Source: Deltaproteobacteria bacterium (GTDB taxonomy: Bacteria > Desulfobacterota > Desulfobacteria > Desulfobacterales > GCA-2748835). From it: 64,000 bases of DNA. Location: NCBI GenBank assembly GCA_002748835.1, contig PDTL01000019.1:52700-116699 (forward strand), given 5' to 3'. The number at the start of each line of letters is the position of its first letter. Positions within the stretch are counted from its first letter, which is position 1. The position numbers and the translations under genes are program-made. The notes below the pieces were generated by a model. The model was given only the letters and a program-made list of their open reading frames with translations, did no database searches and was not told the origin of the DNA. Below, piece after piece: positions 45,482-58,298 of the stretch.

Positions 45482-45885
45482 GATTTGTTTCTCCAAATAG
45501 AAACATTTTCTCTTCAATTGTGTCTACCACAGCTGCGCCTGAGAGAAAAGGTGTTTTTTAAAATGGGCGATGGGATGGGTCTGGAATCCGATTGACTTTT
45601 TGGGGACGGTCCATTAGTCTTGCCTGCAACTTATTTCACGGGTGTGGTGAAACCCAGGGCGCGGGAAGGTACGTGGCATCTCTGGTAGTAACCTTGAGGG
45701 AGTGCAGGGGCATGGAACTGCAGGACTGTATCTTTTTTCTGTGGCAGAAAACAGCCAGGCTGGCTACTGGTCTGGACGAATTATACTGCAGCGTATACGG
45801 TCACGACAGTTCAGGCCATGTTTCTGATCTTGCTGAACATCCGGGCCAAAAGGACCTATAATCCTCTGTTTATAAGGAGAAAATC
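45482..45885. other. Divergent control region between trpR-like and acyl-CoA dehydrogenase genes
   Basis: 404 nt. A weak sigma70-type promoter reads toward the dehydrogenase: TTGACT (45592-45597), 17 nt, TAGTCT (45615-45620). This gives a leader of about 260 nt. That leader holds hairpins such as TTTCAC-GGGTGTG-GTGAAA (45634-45652), but it matches no riboswitch class I know. A frame from 45592 to 45861 has no protein-like features. No TrpR-type palindrome is evident. Confidence 0.45.
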
Positions 45886-47589
45886 ATGTTGCTTTTCAAT
45901 CCCAAACTTCACAATCGTGAGTACGGAGACGAAAAAACCCGCGAAATGATGCAGCGCGTCATTGATTTTATGGAAAACAAGGGGTTGAAGTCGATCAAAA
46001 AAGACTGGCATGAAAAGGTCTGGAATCACGATTTTGTCGATTTTATGAAAGCCCATCAGGTGTTGGCCACGCTGATGACACCCACCGGATACGGCGCGGA
46101 AGATTCCCGCTGGGATACCCACCGGAATGCCATGTTTGCTGAAATCAGCGGGTTTTACGGTATCACTTACTGGTACACCTTTCAGGTTTCCATGCTGGGG
46201 CTGGGCCCCATTTTTCTGGGGAACAACGAAGAGGTCAAGCATAAGGCCGCCAAAGCGCTTCAGGACGGAAACGTATTTGCCTTTGGTCTTTCAGAAAGAG
46301 AACACGGTGCAGATATCTACGCGTCCGACATGATGATCTACCCCAAAGGTGATGGCACCTATACGGCCAGCGGCGACAAATACTATATTGGCAATGGCAA
46401 CGAGGCGGCCATGGTGTCCGTGTTTGCCAAGAATGCCGAAACTGGCGACTATACCTGGTTTCATGTCGATTCCCAGCATGAAAAATATGAGCTGATCAAA
46501 AATACGGTAAACGAGCAGAACTATGTGTCTGAATTCATGTTGCATGACTATCCGATCACCGATGCCGACATCATGGCCGTGGGCGCGGAAGCCTGGGACA
46601 ACATGCTCAACACCATCAACATCTGCAAGTTCAACCTGGGTTTCGGCGCCATCGGTCTTTGTACCCACGCCTTTTACGAAGCCATTGACCATGCGGCCAA
46701 CCGGAACGTGTACGGCAAATGGGTCACCGATTTTCCCCATGTCCGCCGGCTCTTCGTTGATGCCTATGCCCGTCTGAGCGCCATGAAGCTGTTTTCCGAT
46801 CGCGCCATCGACTATATGCGCAGCGCCAGTGAAACCGATCGCCGGTATCTCCTGTACAACCCCATGGTAAAAATGAAGGTTACGTGCGAAGGTGAACATG
46901 TGATCAATCACCTGTGGGATGTGATTGCCGCCAAAGGGTTTGAAAAAGAGCCGTTTTTTGAAATTGCTGCCCACGAAATCCGGATGCTGCCCAAACTCGA
47001 AGGCACCGTCCATGTCAACATGGCGCTGATCATCAAGTTCATGAAGAATTACTTCTTCAATCCGGGAACATTCCCCGACATCGGTCAGCGCATGGAGCCG
47101 ACCAACGACGACTTTCTGTTCAACCAGGGACCGACCCGGGGGCTGGGCAAGATCCAGTTCCATGATTACAATATTGCCTATGACAGTGTGGATCTCCCCA
47201 ACGTCAACGTGTTCAAGGAACAGATCAAGGCCTTCAAACGATTCCTGGCCGAAGCCACGCCAGATGAACATCAGGCAAAAGACATTGATTACCTGTTGAC
47301 CCTGGGCGAATGCTTCACCCTGGTTGCCTATGGTCAGCTGATTCTGGAAAACAAGGCCATTTTAAACATCGAAGCGGATCTTATCGAACAGATCTTTGAT
47401 GTCATGATCCGGGATTTCTCCCGTTTTGCCATTGACATCCACACCAAAACCACTAACTCCGACAACCAGCGTGACCTTTCTCTTGCCATGGTCAGGAGTC
47501 CGGTAAAGGACGGGGCTCGCTTTAACCGGGTCTGGGAAGCGGTCTATGGCCTGAAGGGCCAGTACGCGATGCGCGATCAGAATGGGTGA
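45886..47589 (+). CDS. Acyl-CoA dehydrogenase family protein (large type)
   Basis: 567 residues, longer than the ~380 of short-chain acyl-CoA dehydrogenases. The FAD-binding and substrate regions are recognisable: FAFGLSEREHGADIYASDMMIYPKGDG (the middle domain), KFNLGFGAIGLCTHAFYEAIDHAANRNVYGK, and LEGTVHVNMALI, which holds the EGT motif near the catalytic Glu. A C-terminal helical extension (~150 residues) is typical of the large ACAD group common in Desulfobacteraceae. It oxidises an acyl-CoA, passing electrons to ETF. SD AAGGAG lies 7 nt upstream. The crotonase at 53666 could act in the same degradation route, but the genes are far apart. Confidence 0.85.
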   Translation: MLLFNPKLHNREYGDEKTREMMQRVIDFMENKGLKSIKKDWHEKVWNHDFVDFMKAHQVLATLMTPTGYGAEDSRWDTHRNAMFAEISGFYGITYWYTFQVSMLGLGPIFLGNNEEVKHKAAKALQDGNVFAFGLSEREHGADIYASDMMIYPKGDGTYTASGDKYYIGNGNEAAMVSVFAKNAETGDYTWFHVDSQHEKYELIKNTVNEQNYVSEFMLHDYPITDADIMAVGAEAWDNMLNTINICKFNLGFGAIGLCTHAFYEAIDHAANRNVYGKWVTDFPHVRRLFVDAYARLSAMKLFSDRAIDYMRSASETDRRYLLYNPMVKMKVTCEGEHVINHLWDVIAAKGFEKEPFFEIAAHEIRMLPKLEGTVHVNMALIIKFMKNYFFNPGTFPDIGQRMEPTNDDFLFNQGPTRGLGKIQFHDYNIAYDSVDLPNVNVFKEQIKAFKRFLAEATPDEHQAKDIDYLLTLGECFTLVAYGQLILENKAILNIEADLIEQIFDVMIRDFSRFAIDIHTKTTNSDNQRDLSLAMVRSPVKDGARFNRVWEAVYGLKGQYAMRDQNG

Positions 47590-47733
47590 TGCCCTGCATT
47601 TACGCTGAGCAGAACGATGGAAGGGTTGTCAGCTAATGGGAATTGACATATACTCCATGTGTTCCTAGCAGGTTGTGCATACGTCCCGCAAATTGTTTTA
47701 CAGGGCAACCCTTTATCAGCAGGAGGCGGCCTT

Positions 47734-48525
47734 ATGTCTCTGATTGCGTCTGCGGCAGAACTGATCTCTCGTTCCCGGTATGCGGTGGCCGTGTGCGGTG
47801 CCGGGGTTTCCGCTGAAAGCGGAATTGACACATTCCGGGATCCGGGCGGTGTTTGGGACCGGCTCGACCCCATGATGGTGGGGACCCCTGACGGACTGGT
47901 GAACGCCTTAAATACCCATGGAAAACTCCTCAAACGGTTTTTTTCAGGCCTCCTGAAAACCCTTGAGACAGCACAGCCAAACCCCGGCCACCTGGCATTG
48001 GCGGCGCTTGAGGAAAAGGGCATGCTGGGCACAGTGATCACCCAGAATATCGATAACCTGCATCAGGAAGCCGGGAGTCAGCATGTGCTCGACGTCCATG
48101 GCAACCTGTTTGCATTTGAATGTCTGGGCTGCCACCATCACCAGAAGTTTGACCGGGCAGCGGTGCTGCCGGCCATGCGCGCAACGCTTGACACCATGAC
48201 GCAGTTTGATCTCAATGCGGCCAAACAGCTCTTGCCCGTGTGTGATCGGTGCAACGCCCCCATGCGTCCGGATGTGGTGATGTTCGGAGAATCGGTGAAA
48301 AAATTGCCCGAAGCCTTTTCAGCGGTTGGGCAGTGCGATCTCCTCATGGTCCTGGGCACCTCCGGCACCGTTTATCCGGTTGCGGGATTTCCGTCCACGG
48401 CCAAACAATCCGGTGCAAAGATTGTGGTGATCAATCCCATGGAAGATGCCTTCTCCCATCTGTCGGACCTGTATCTTCCCCTGAAGACCGGGGAGGCACT
48501 TCCGGCGATTCTGGAGCTGCTTTAG
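47734..48525 (+). CDS. NAD-dependent protein deacylase, Sir2 family
   Basis: 263 residues. The NAD-binding GAGVSAESGIDTFRDPGGVWDR, the catalytic ITQNIDNLHQEAGS and HG (DVHGNL) motifs, two CxxC zinc pairs (CLGC, CDRC) and VVMFGESV are all present. It removes acyl groups from lysines with NAD. AGGAGG lies 7 nt before the ATG at 47734; the frame is open to 47659. It follows the acyl-CoA dehydrogenase gene, and sirtuins often regulate acyl-CoA enzymes, though a functional link here is inference. Confidence 0.92.
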   Translation: MSLIASAAELISRSRYAVAVCGAGVSAESGIDTFRDPGGVWDRLDPMMVGTPDGLVNALNTHGKLLKRFFSGLLKTLETAQPNPGHLALAALEEKGMLGTVITQNIDNLHQEAGSQHVLDVHGNLFAFECLGCHHHQKFDRAAVLPAMRATLDTMTQFDLNAAKQLLPVCDRCNAPMRPDVVMFGESVKKLPEAFSAVGQCDLLMVLGTSGTVYPVAGFPSTAKQSGAKIVVINPMEDAFSHLSDLYLPLKTGEALPAILELL

Positions 48526-48577
48526 TCGCCAGTGCGTATGTCAGGTGGATGTCAGTGGTCGGCGGGTACAATAAGGG

Positions 48578-49624
48578 TTACGCTTTATCTTTGTATGCCG
48601 CTTTGATGGCGAGGATCTCATCTAATCGCTTCATGAATGCATCCACCACATCCGGATCAAAATGGCTGCCGCGTTTTTCTGCGATGATGTTAAGAGATTT
48701 TTCAATTGAAAACGGTTTTTTATACGGCCGTTTCGAAGTGAGCGCATCAAACACGTCCGCCAGTGAAACGATGCGGCAGGCAAGGGGAATCTGTTTGCCG
48801 GAAAGGCCCTGCGGATAGCCGGAACCGTCCCATTTTTCGTGGTGCCCCCGGGCAATGACTTCGCCCAGCCGAATATAGCTGGCTCGGGAGCCGGAAAGGA
48901 TTTTGGAACCGATGATGGGGTGCTGCTTCATGATCTGCCACTCATCCGCATCAAGCTTTCCGGGTTTCAGAAGAATTCGGTCCGGAATGCCGATTTTACC
49001 GATGTCATGCATGGGCGCGGCGTAAAGCAGGGTTTCGACGGTTTTTTCTCGCAAACCGAGTTCCCGCCCGATGACGGCGGCATACTGGCTCATCCGTTGA
49101 ATATGCTCACCGGTGTTTTCATCCTTGTATTCAGCCGCATGGGTGAGCCGAAGGATGGTTTCCATGGCCCCTTTCTTGATTTTTTCATAGGCAACTTCCA
49201 GCTGCATGTCTTTTTTCTGCACAAGCCCGTGAAGTCGCTGCTGCTCCCGAGACAGGGCTATCTGGGCGCGGACTCTGGAGAGTACAATCGGCGGGCTGAT
49301 CGGTTTGGTGATGTAGTCGGAAGCACCCACGGCAAATCCTTTTTCTTCATCGTGGGTATCGTCCATGGCCGTGACAAATATCACGGGGATATGACGGGTG
49401 ACTGGATCTGATTTCAGTTTCCGGCAAACCGCATAACCATCCATCCCCGGCATCATGATGTCAAGGATGATGAGATCCGGATGGGGCTGGCAACGGGCGA
49501 TGCGGAGCGCATTCTCGCCGTTGAGTGCAATTTTCAGCTGGTAATCATCAGATAGAATGGCGGCAAACACATCAATGTTCTCGGGAATATCGTCAACGAT
49601 CAGCAGTTGAGAGGGGGCGGACAT
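48578..49624 (-). CDS. Response regulator with HD-GYP c-di-GMP phosphodiesterase domain
   Basis: 348 residues from the ATG at 49624 (GGAGG upstream). An N-terminal receiver (LLIVDDIPENIDVFAA, phosphorylated Asp in LIILDIMMPGMDG, TAMDD, Lys in ITKPISP), a short coiled-coil (residues ~140-170), then an HD-GYP domain: MHDIGKIGIPDRIL, ARGHHEKWDGSGYPQGLSG. It should degrade cyclic di-GMP under control of an unknown histidine kinase. No kinase gene is next to it. Confidence 0.93.
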   Translation of the reverse strand: MSAPSQLLIVDDIPENIDVFAAILSDDYQLKIALNGENALRIARCQPHPDLIILDIMMPGMDGYAVCRKLKSDPVTRHIPVIFVTAMDDTHDEEKGFAVGASDYITKPISPPIVLSRVRAQIALSREQQRLHGLVQKKDMQLEVAYEKIKKGAMETILRLTHAAEYKDENTGEHIQRMSQYAAVIGRELGLREKTVETLLYAAPMHDIGKIGIPDRILLKPGKLDADEWQIMKQHPIIGSKILSGSRASYIRLGEVIARGHHEKWDGSGYPQGLSGKQIPLACRIVSLADVFDALTSKRPYKKPFSIEKSLNIIAEKRGSHFDPDVVDAFMKRLDEILAIKAAYKDKA

Positions 49625-49898
49625 GGGGGTAAACCTCCGTTTATTACAGACGCGGGGTGCTGAAAGATCATCGTATACTACCAAATCCATCGGCAGGGAC
49701 TCAAGGGTTTCGGCACCTCCGGGATCATTTTATTTTCACCCGAATGATGGGCATTCGGTTTTCACCTGGTTCAGGCACTGTCGGGCATCATTGCTTGCAT
49801 CAAGAAGGGGATCAAAACCTGGGGCTTCAAGGATGCGCTGGTCGGTTTGCGCAGGGTGCGGTTTCCCAGGGAGCGAACGAGAGGATCCGGGGACGGGG

Positions 49899-50792
49899 TC
49901 AGTGCTCTGAACTGCGGAGGTTTATCAGCACCGCCGCAAGAATCAGGCAACACCCGACATAGCCGGGAATCCGGAAGTATTCTCCCCAGAGGAAAAAAGC
50001 GAAAACAGCAGCGACGACCGGTTCCAGAGTCGCGGTGATGACCGCACGGGTGGGGGCAAGGTAACCGAGTCCGGCGTAATAGCAGTAATAAGCTCCGTAG
50101 GTGCAGAAAAATGCCAGCACGAGAATGAACCCCCAGGCTGTGGGCGACTTGGGAGAGAAGGTCACCAGCGGATAGAGGGTCAGGGCACCAAGGGGCAGGA
50201 TATAGGTGAACAGGGTCTGAGACGGGTACCGTTCGGAAAAATATTTGCCAAACAGGTAGTACATGGAATAGGAAAAACCGGAAAGAAGTCCCCAGAAAAC
50301 CGCACGGACATCAACGCTGACGCCGCCTGTAAGGGTTCCGGCTTGCCCACAGGAGATTCCGGTGACCCCTGCCAGGGTCAGGGCGATGGTGAACACCGTG
50401 GCCCTGCGGATACGTTCTCGGAAGATGAGCATGGAAAAGACGGCGACCCAGGCAGGGGCGGTGTAAAGCATGACCGATGCGAACGCCGCGCCGCCGGTCT
50501 TTATGGCCATGAGGTTTGCCGTGTAAAACAGCGTGACCGCCAGAAGGGCGAATACACCGGCACGGGGCAGATCCCGGGCCGGCATGGCAAGATCCCGGCT
50601 GATAGCTGCGTGGATGAAAAAACAGCCCCCTGTCAGCACCGCCCGCCAGAAGGCGACTTCAAGCGGCAGGATACCTTCATTGAAAATAAATCGCGATAAG
50701 GGACCGATCAGTCCCCACAGGGTTGCGGCTGAAGCAATCCACGCATAACCCTTGATTGAAGGGGGGATGACTCTTTTATGCGAAATTCCCAT
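49899..50792 (-). CDS. EamA/DMT-type transporter
   Basis: 297 residues with ten predicted membrane helices in two EamA repeats (WIASAATLWGLIGPLSRFIF ... AVFWGLLSGFSYSMYYLFGK). The second-repeat ending, APTRAVITATLEPVVAAVFAFFLWGEYF, is the typical EamA signature. Members export amino acids or other metabolites across the inner membrane; the substrate is unknown. The ATG at 50792 makes it overlap the preceding small gene by 85 nt. A later start is unlikely because helix 1 begins by residue 14. Confidence 0.87.
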   Translation of the reverse strand: MGISHKRVIPPSIKGYAWIASAATLWGLIGPLSRFIFNEGILPLEVAFWRAVLTGGCFFIHAAISRDLAMPARDLPRAGVFALLAVTLFYTANLMAIKTGGAAFASVMLYTAPAWVAVFSMLIFRERIRRATVFTIALTLAGVTGISCGQAGTLTGGVSVDVRAVFWGLLSGFSYSMYYLFGKYFSERYPSQTLFTYILPLGALTLYPLVTFSPKSPTAWGFILVLAFFCTYGAYYCYYAGLGYLAPTRAVITATLEPVVAAVFAFFLWGEYFRIPGYVGCCLILAAVLINLRSSEH

Positions 50793-51127
50793 TTGTGCGG
50801 GTCCTGCCGGGTGCAGTTCCGGATGCGGATGTCGAACGGGAAGGCATCATCCGCCCGGAGTTCGTCCATGGTGATCTGTTGTTTCCACAACACCCTGCCT
50901 GTTACGGTCATGGCATAGACACGGATCTGGATGCGTCCCCGGTCCCGGTGGAGCCGGTTGAGAAACCGGCCCTTTAAGAAACAGTTGCCGTCTCGGTCTC
51001 GGATCAACTGCATCTGATACCCGAGGGTGTCGTTAACAATCCCGTAAGGGTGCGTAGCCTGGGCAGCTGTGACACAAACAAGCCAGCCTGCCACCGGCAA
51101 AAAAAGGACATAGATAAGGTATCGCAT
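50708..51127 (-). CDS. Small exported protein of unknown function
   Basis: 139 residues. Signal peptide MRYLIYVLFLPVAGWLVCVTAAQA (cleavage about 24). The mature part (YGIVNDTLGYQMQLIRDRDGNCFLKGRFLNRL...RVYAMTVTGRVLWKQQITMDELRADDAFPFDIRI) looks like a single beta-rich periplasmic domain. GGAG lies 6 nt before the ATG. The 3' end overlaps the DMT transporter gene by 85 nt in another frame, an unusually long overlap. I cannot assign a family. Confidence 0.6.
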   Translation of the reverse strand: MRYLIYVLFLPVAGWLVCVTAAQATHPYGIVNDTLGYQMQLIRDRDGNCFLKGRFLNRLHRDRGRIQIRVYAMTVTGRVLWKQQITMDELRADDAFPFDIRIRNCTRQDPHKWEFRIKESSPLQSRVMRGLLQPQPCGD

Positions 51128-51207
51128 GATGATCTCCGCTTGAATCAGACCCGGTACATGCCGTTTGTCAACGCGGAACAGTCATATCAGCGTGAAACGA
51201 TCCAGTT

Positions 51208-51930
51208 TCAGATGTCTGCAACCGGTTTGACAGCAGGATCCGGGAGGCGTGTATAGAGGTATCCGGAGCCGCGAATGGTTTTAATGCGTTCGTTGTCCTG
51301 GACCTTTCTGCCGAGCTTCTTGCGCAGGTTGGAGACATGGACATCAATGCTCCGGTCATAGGGCGTGATGGGTCTGCCAAGCACCTTTTTCACCAGCTCT
51401 TCACGGGAGACCACGTGACCGGCAGACCGTATGAGTGCCTCAAGGAGACTGAATTCCACAGCGGTTAGCTCAATGGAGATGTTATCTTTGAGCACCTCCC
51501 GGGATCCGGTATCCAGCTGAATGTCATCCACGACAATTCGTTCAGGTTCCGGTTTCTTGTCTGGCTCCTGTTTGGAACGGCGAAGAATGGCCCGGATCCG
51601 TGCGATGAGTTCCCGCGGGTTAAAGGGTTTTGGCAGATAGTCGTCCGCCCCCATTTCCAGACCGACAATGCGATCCACATCTTCTCCGCGAGCGGTGAGC
51701 ATGATCACCGGCACACTGGAACTCAACCGGATGCGGTGAAGAATATCAAACCCATTTATTTCAGGCAGCATGACATCAAGAATGACAAGATCATATGAAG
51801 ATCCTGTCGCTTTTGCAATACCTTCTTCTCCGTTGTGCACGTACGAGACGTTAAGTCCTTCCGGAGTCAGATATTCGGTGAGCAGTTCGCAGAGTTCAAT
51901 ATCGTCATCAATGACAAGGATGTTGCTCAT
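51208..51930 (-). CDS. OmpR/PhoB-family response regulator (orphan)
   Basis: 240 residues. Receiver domain with the acidic pocket IDDD, phospho-Asp in LVILDVMLPEING, TARGED and Lys in LPKPFNPREL; winged-helix output domain (LTAVEFSLLEALIRSAGHVVSREELVKKVLGRPITPYDRSIDVHVSNLRKKLG...IRGSGYLY), CpxR-like. AGGAG lies 6 nt upstream. No histidine kinase is adjacent. It is divergent from the M48-TPR protease gene across 190 nt, which suggests envelope-stress control of that gene, an inference from CpxR-type systems. Confidence 0.93.
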   Translation of the reverse strand: MSNILVIDDDIELCELLTEYLTPEGLNVSYVHNGEEGIAKATGSSYDLVILDVMLPEINGFDILHRIRLSSSVPVIMLTARGEDVDRIVGLEMGADDYLPKPFNPRELIARIRAILRRSKQEPDKKPEPERIVVDDIQLDTGSREVLKDNISIELTAVEFSLLEALIRSAGHVVSREELVKKVLGRPITPYDRSIDVHVSNLRKKLGRKVQDNERIKTIRGSGYLYTRLPDPAVKPVADI

Positions 51931-52120
51931 GTTTACTCCTGTTCGATAGGGATTGTTTATATAAAACTATCTTTACAATAATAATTTTTCCATGTCGTGT
52001 AAAGTAATTATTCCGTATCGGATTCGGGGATTGCAAACCCGCCCGTTGGACGATAAGATTGCATCTGTGATGTGCGGTGACAAATGGTTAACGAAAACCT
52101 GGTTACGGATATACGTGTCT

Positions 52121-53545
52121 ATGTTGAAAAAATACGTTTTACACGGGTGCTGTGTTATGATTTTCGCTTGTGCCTTGATTCCGGGCGCTTCTGACGCCAT
52201 CACCATTCAGGAAGAAGAAGAACTTTCACGGGAATTTCTGAAAATGGCCCTGTCCCGCTACACCCTGGTCGAGGATACCTGCATCAATGCCTATGTGCGT
52301 GAGATCGGCGAACGTATCGTGGACATACTGCCCGAGAGGCCGTTTGATTATCGGTTTTACGTGATAAAAAACAATTCGCTCAATGCCTTTGCCAGCCCGG
52401 CCGGGCAGATTTTTATTCACAGCGGGCTGCTGTCATCTCTTCCGTCTGAAGAAGCCTTTGCCGCCATCATGGCCCATGAGGTGGCCCATGTCTACTGTCG
52501 CCATATATCTGAGATGATCGACCGGTCAAAAAAGACCGGGGTGGCGACCCTGGCCGGCATCGCTGCCGGCATTCTGGCAGGGGTTGCGGGGAACAGCGAA
52601 GTGGCATCTGCTGTGACCTTTGGCACCATGGCTGCGCGGCAGGCGGATATGCTCTCCTACAGTCGGGACAATGAACGGCAGGCAGATCAGATGGGTCTCC
52701 GTTTTTTGAGAAAAGCAGGATATGAAGGGGACGGACTGGTGTCAAGCCTGGAAGCCATCCGTCAGCGGCGATGGTACGGACCGGATCAGGTCCCCACCTA
52801 TCTGACCACCCACCCCGGCACCGAGGAACGGATTGTACGCCTGCGGCTGATGCTTGAAGACAAGGACGCATACCCCCGGGGCAATACTCGGTGGGATACG
52901 ACGGTGTTTCCGAAAATTCGGGCTCGTGCAATTGCGCTCACCGAAGATGTGGCGGTCGCCCTCAACCGGCTGAAAAATGAACGGGTGTCGGCAACCGGAA
53001 GAGATGCAGCGGTTGCCGCTTATGGGTATGGACTTGCCCTGGTGCGGAGCGGCAAGCCGGAGAGGGCCGTCTCTGAATATGAAACAGCCCTGGCAGAACA
53101 GCCGTTTGATCCGGATTTTCTCATGGCACTGGGCATCGCTTTTTTTCAGAGCGGCCGTGTTGACGAGGCTCTGGAAATTTTTAACGGACTTTCCGTATCC
53201 GGGTGCAGGGAAACAGACCGGTTGCTCTACACCGCCCGGTGCCAGATGGCCATGAAATCATTTGCGTCGGCCGTAACCCTGCTCGAACAGCTGTTACGCC
53301 GGGAGCCGGATCTCCCCATCCTCCATTTTTATCTGAGCAAAGCCTGCCACGGCGCAGGAAATAAAGGCACCTCTCATTATCATCTGGGCCGGTACCATGA
53401 GGCACAGAACCGTCTGGATACCGCCCTGTATCATTATCGGGCCGCGCGTGCCGCAAACCTGGACACCCGGATAACAGCAGATCTGGAAGCGCGAATCAAA
53501 AGGTTAGCGGGACAGCAGAAAAAAATGTCCCGGGGGGGAGAATGA
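52121..53545 (+). CDS. Periplasmic M48 metalloprotease with TPR repeats (BepA-like)
   Basis: 474 residues. Signal peptide MLKKYVLHGCCVMIFACALIPGASDA. Peptidase M48 domain with the zinc motif HEVAHVYCRH and the downstream third ligand in RDNERQADQMGL. After residue ~300 come TPR helices (AAVAAYGYGLALVRSGKPERAVSEYETALAEQP and two more). E. coli BepA of this architecture maintains outer-membrane protein assembly. The ATG at 52121 starts the signal peptide directly, but its SD is weak. A CpxR-like regulator is encoded divergently. Confidence 0.9.
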   Translation: MLKKYVLHGCCVMIFACALIPGASDAITIQEEEELSREFLKMALSRYTLVEDTCINAYVREIGERIVDILPERPFDYRFYVIKNNSLNAFASPAGQIFIHSGLLSSLPSEEAFAAIMAHEVAHVYCRHISEMIDRSKKTGVATLAGIAAGILAGVAGNSEVASAVTFGTMAARQADMLSYSRDNERQADQMGLRFLRKAGYEGDGLVSSLEAIRQRRWYGPDQVPTYLTTHPGTEERIVRLRLMLEDKDAYPRGNTRWDTTVFPKIRARAIALTEDVAVALNRLKNERVSATGRDAAVAAYGYGLALVRSGKPERAVSEYETALAEQPFDPDFLMALGIAFFQSGRVDEALEIFNGLSVSGCRETDRLLYTARCQMAMKSFASAVTLLEQLLRREPDLPILHFYLSKACHGAGNKGTSHYHLGRYHEAQNRLDTALYHYRAARAANLDTRITADLEARIKRLAGQQKKMSRGGE

Positions 53546-53589
53546 AGACAGCGTGCGCGGCACCTAATAGGGCTGAGGGTGTTTTTTAT

Positions 53590-53618
53590 TTGCATACAAA
53601 TTAATTATTCGCTATACA
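53590..53618 (+). promoter_or_regulatory. Possible promoter of the crotonase gene
   Basis: TTGCAT (53590-53595), 17 nt, TATACA (53613-53618) in an AT-rich stretch 48 nt before the gene. The -35 is weak, so this is tentative. Confidence 0.4.
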
Positions 53619-53665
53619 CCTGTAGTGATATAACTTCCATCATTTACATAGAAGGAGTGTGACGA

Positions 53666-54493
53666 ATGAGTGATGCCAGCTATGAATTTTATCGTGTAGA
53701 AAAGAAACCGCCGATTGGTTTCGTCTATCTGAATCGTCCGGAGAAGAAAAACGCCATGAACGGACCGGCGTGGCTTGAGCTGCCGGGGATTTTCGAGAAC
53801 CTGGATCAGGATCCTGAGATCCGCGCGGTGATCATTGCCGGTGAAGGCCAGAGTTTTTGTGCCGGTATCGATCTCATCGGCATGATGCCCGAGATACCTG
53901 AAATGATGGACAACGAGCAGAAGGGGGGCGTCAAATGGTCGCTGCTTCCTAAGATCAAACTGCTGCAGGAGACCAATACCTGCATCGAGCGGTGCCGCAA
54001 GCCGGTTATCGCGGCGATCCACGGCTACTGCATCGGTGCAGGCCTGGATATGGCGACTGCCTGTGATATCCGCCTCTGTTCTGAAGATGCGGTTTTTTCT
54101 CTGCGTGAAGCGGCGGTGGGGTTTGTGGCAGACGTGGGGGTGCTGCAGCGACTGCCGCAGATCTGCGGTCAGGGTGTTACCCGGGAGCTGGCGTTTACTG
54201 CCAAAAACATCACGGCAGCCCGTGCAAAGGAAATTCTGCTGGTCAATGCGGTCTATGCGGATCAGGAAGCGCTGATGAACGCCGCAGAAGCAATGGCGCT
54301 GGAAATCGCCGAAAAGTCTCCGCTGGCCGTTCAGGCGTCCAAAGATGTGCTCAATTACGGTGTGGGCAAATCCGTGGATGACGGCCTGAACTATGTGGCC
54401 TCTATCAGCGCCAACATTATACCGTCCCATGATCTCATGGAAGCGGCAACGGCCATGATGGAAAAGCGCAAGCCGGTGTTTACCGGAAAATAA
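53666..54493 (+). CDS. Enoyl-CoA hydratase/isomerase family protein (dienoyl-CoA isomerase type)
   Basis: 275 residues, crotonase fold. Oxyanion-hole segments are AGEGQSFCAGIDLIGM and IHGYCIGAGLDMATACDIRLC. The segment LREAAVGFVADVGVLQRLPQICG matches the delta3,5-delta2,4-dienoyl-CoA isomerase (ECH1) branch, with the catalytic Asp of ADVG and no second catalytic Glu. It shifts double bonds during beta-oxidation of unsaturated acyl chains. AGAAGGAG lies 8 nt upstream. It is a single-gene unit ending at the terminator at 54543. Confidence 0.88.
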   Translation: MSDASYEFYRVEKKPPIGFVYLNRPEKKNAMNGPAWLELPGIFENLDQDPEIRAVIIAGEGQSFCAGIDLIGMMPEIPEMMDNEQKGGVKWSLLPKIKLLQETNTCIERCRKPVIAAIHGYCIGAGLDMATACDIRLCSEDAVFSLREAAVGFVADVGVLQRLPQICGQGVTRELAFTAKNITAARAKEILLVNAVYADQEALMNAAEAMALEIAEKSPLAVQASKDVLNYGVGKSVDDGLNYVASISANIIPSHDLMEAATAMMEKRKPVFTGK

Positions 54494-54542
54494 GACGACC
54501 GGAGCACGGGATGACTGTTTGATCTCAATGGGTTAAAGCGTG

Positions 54543-54568
54543 GCGCGGGCAGCCTGTGCGTTTTTTTT
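54543..54568 (+). terminator. Rho-independent terminator after the crotonase gene
   Basis: GCGCGGG (54543-54549) pairs with CCTGTGC (54553-54559, two G-T pairs) around a CAG loop, followed after one G by eight Ts (54561-54568). Confidence 0.85.
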
Positions 54569-54584
54569 GCCTGATTAAAAAATC

Positions 54585-54613
54585 TTTACAGGTCAGCCGG
54601 GATTCAGTATAAA
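54585..54613 (+). promoter_or_regulatory. Sigma70-type promoter of the PFOR gene
   Basis: TTTACA (54585-54590) and TATAAA (54608-54613) each match consensus at five of six positions with ideal 17-nt spacing. It starts 17 nt after the upstream terminator's T-run and drives the PFOR unit. Confidence 0.78.
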
Positions 54614-54801
54614 AAAAATTTCCATTTGATGAATGGAAGCAGCTGCTGGAGGCCACCGTTTTTTTAAGCGCGGGGACCGTGTCGTGAGATCGGTTAGCAC
54701 CTGCACACCCCTGTCGATGGGGTGCCGGGACGGTCGGTTGCAGGTCAGCAAACGGCGAGACGTCTTCATCTTCGTGAACACAAAAAAAAGGATTTGGTGC
54801 A

Positions 54802-58271
<3,470 letters not shown>

Positions 58272-58298
58272 CAAGCCTGTTGCGTAACAGATAACGTC

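Larger units (their letters stand above)
54494..54801. other. Intergenic region between crotonase and PFOR genes
   Basis: 308 nt holding, in order, the crotonase terminator (54543-54568), the PFOR promoter (54585-54613) and a leader of about 180 nt with small hairpins (CCATT/AATGG around 54623, CCCC/GGGG around 54709). I see no gene in it. Confidence 0.6.
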
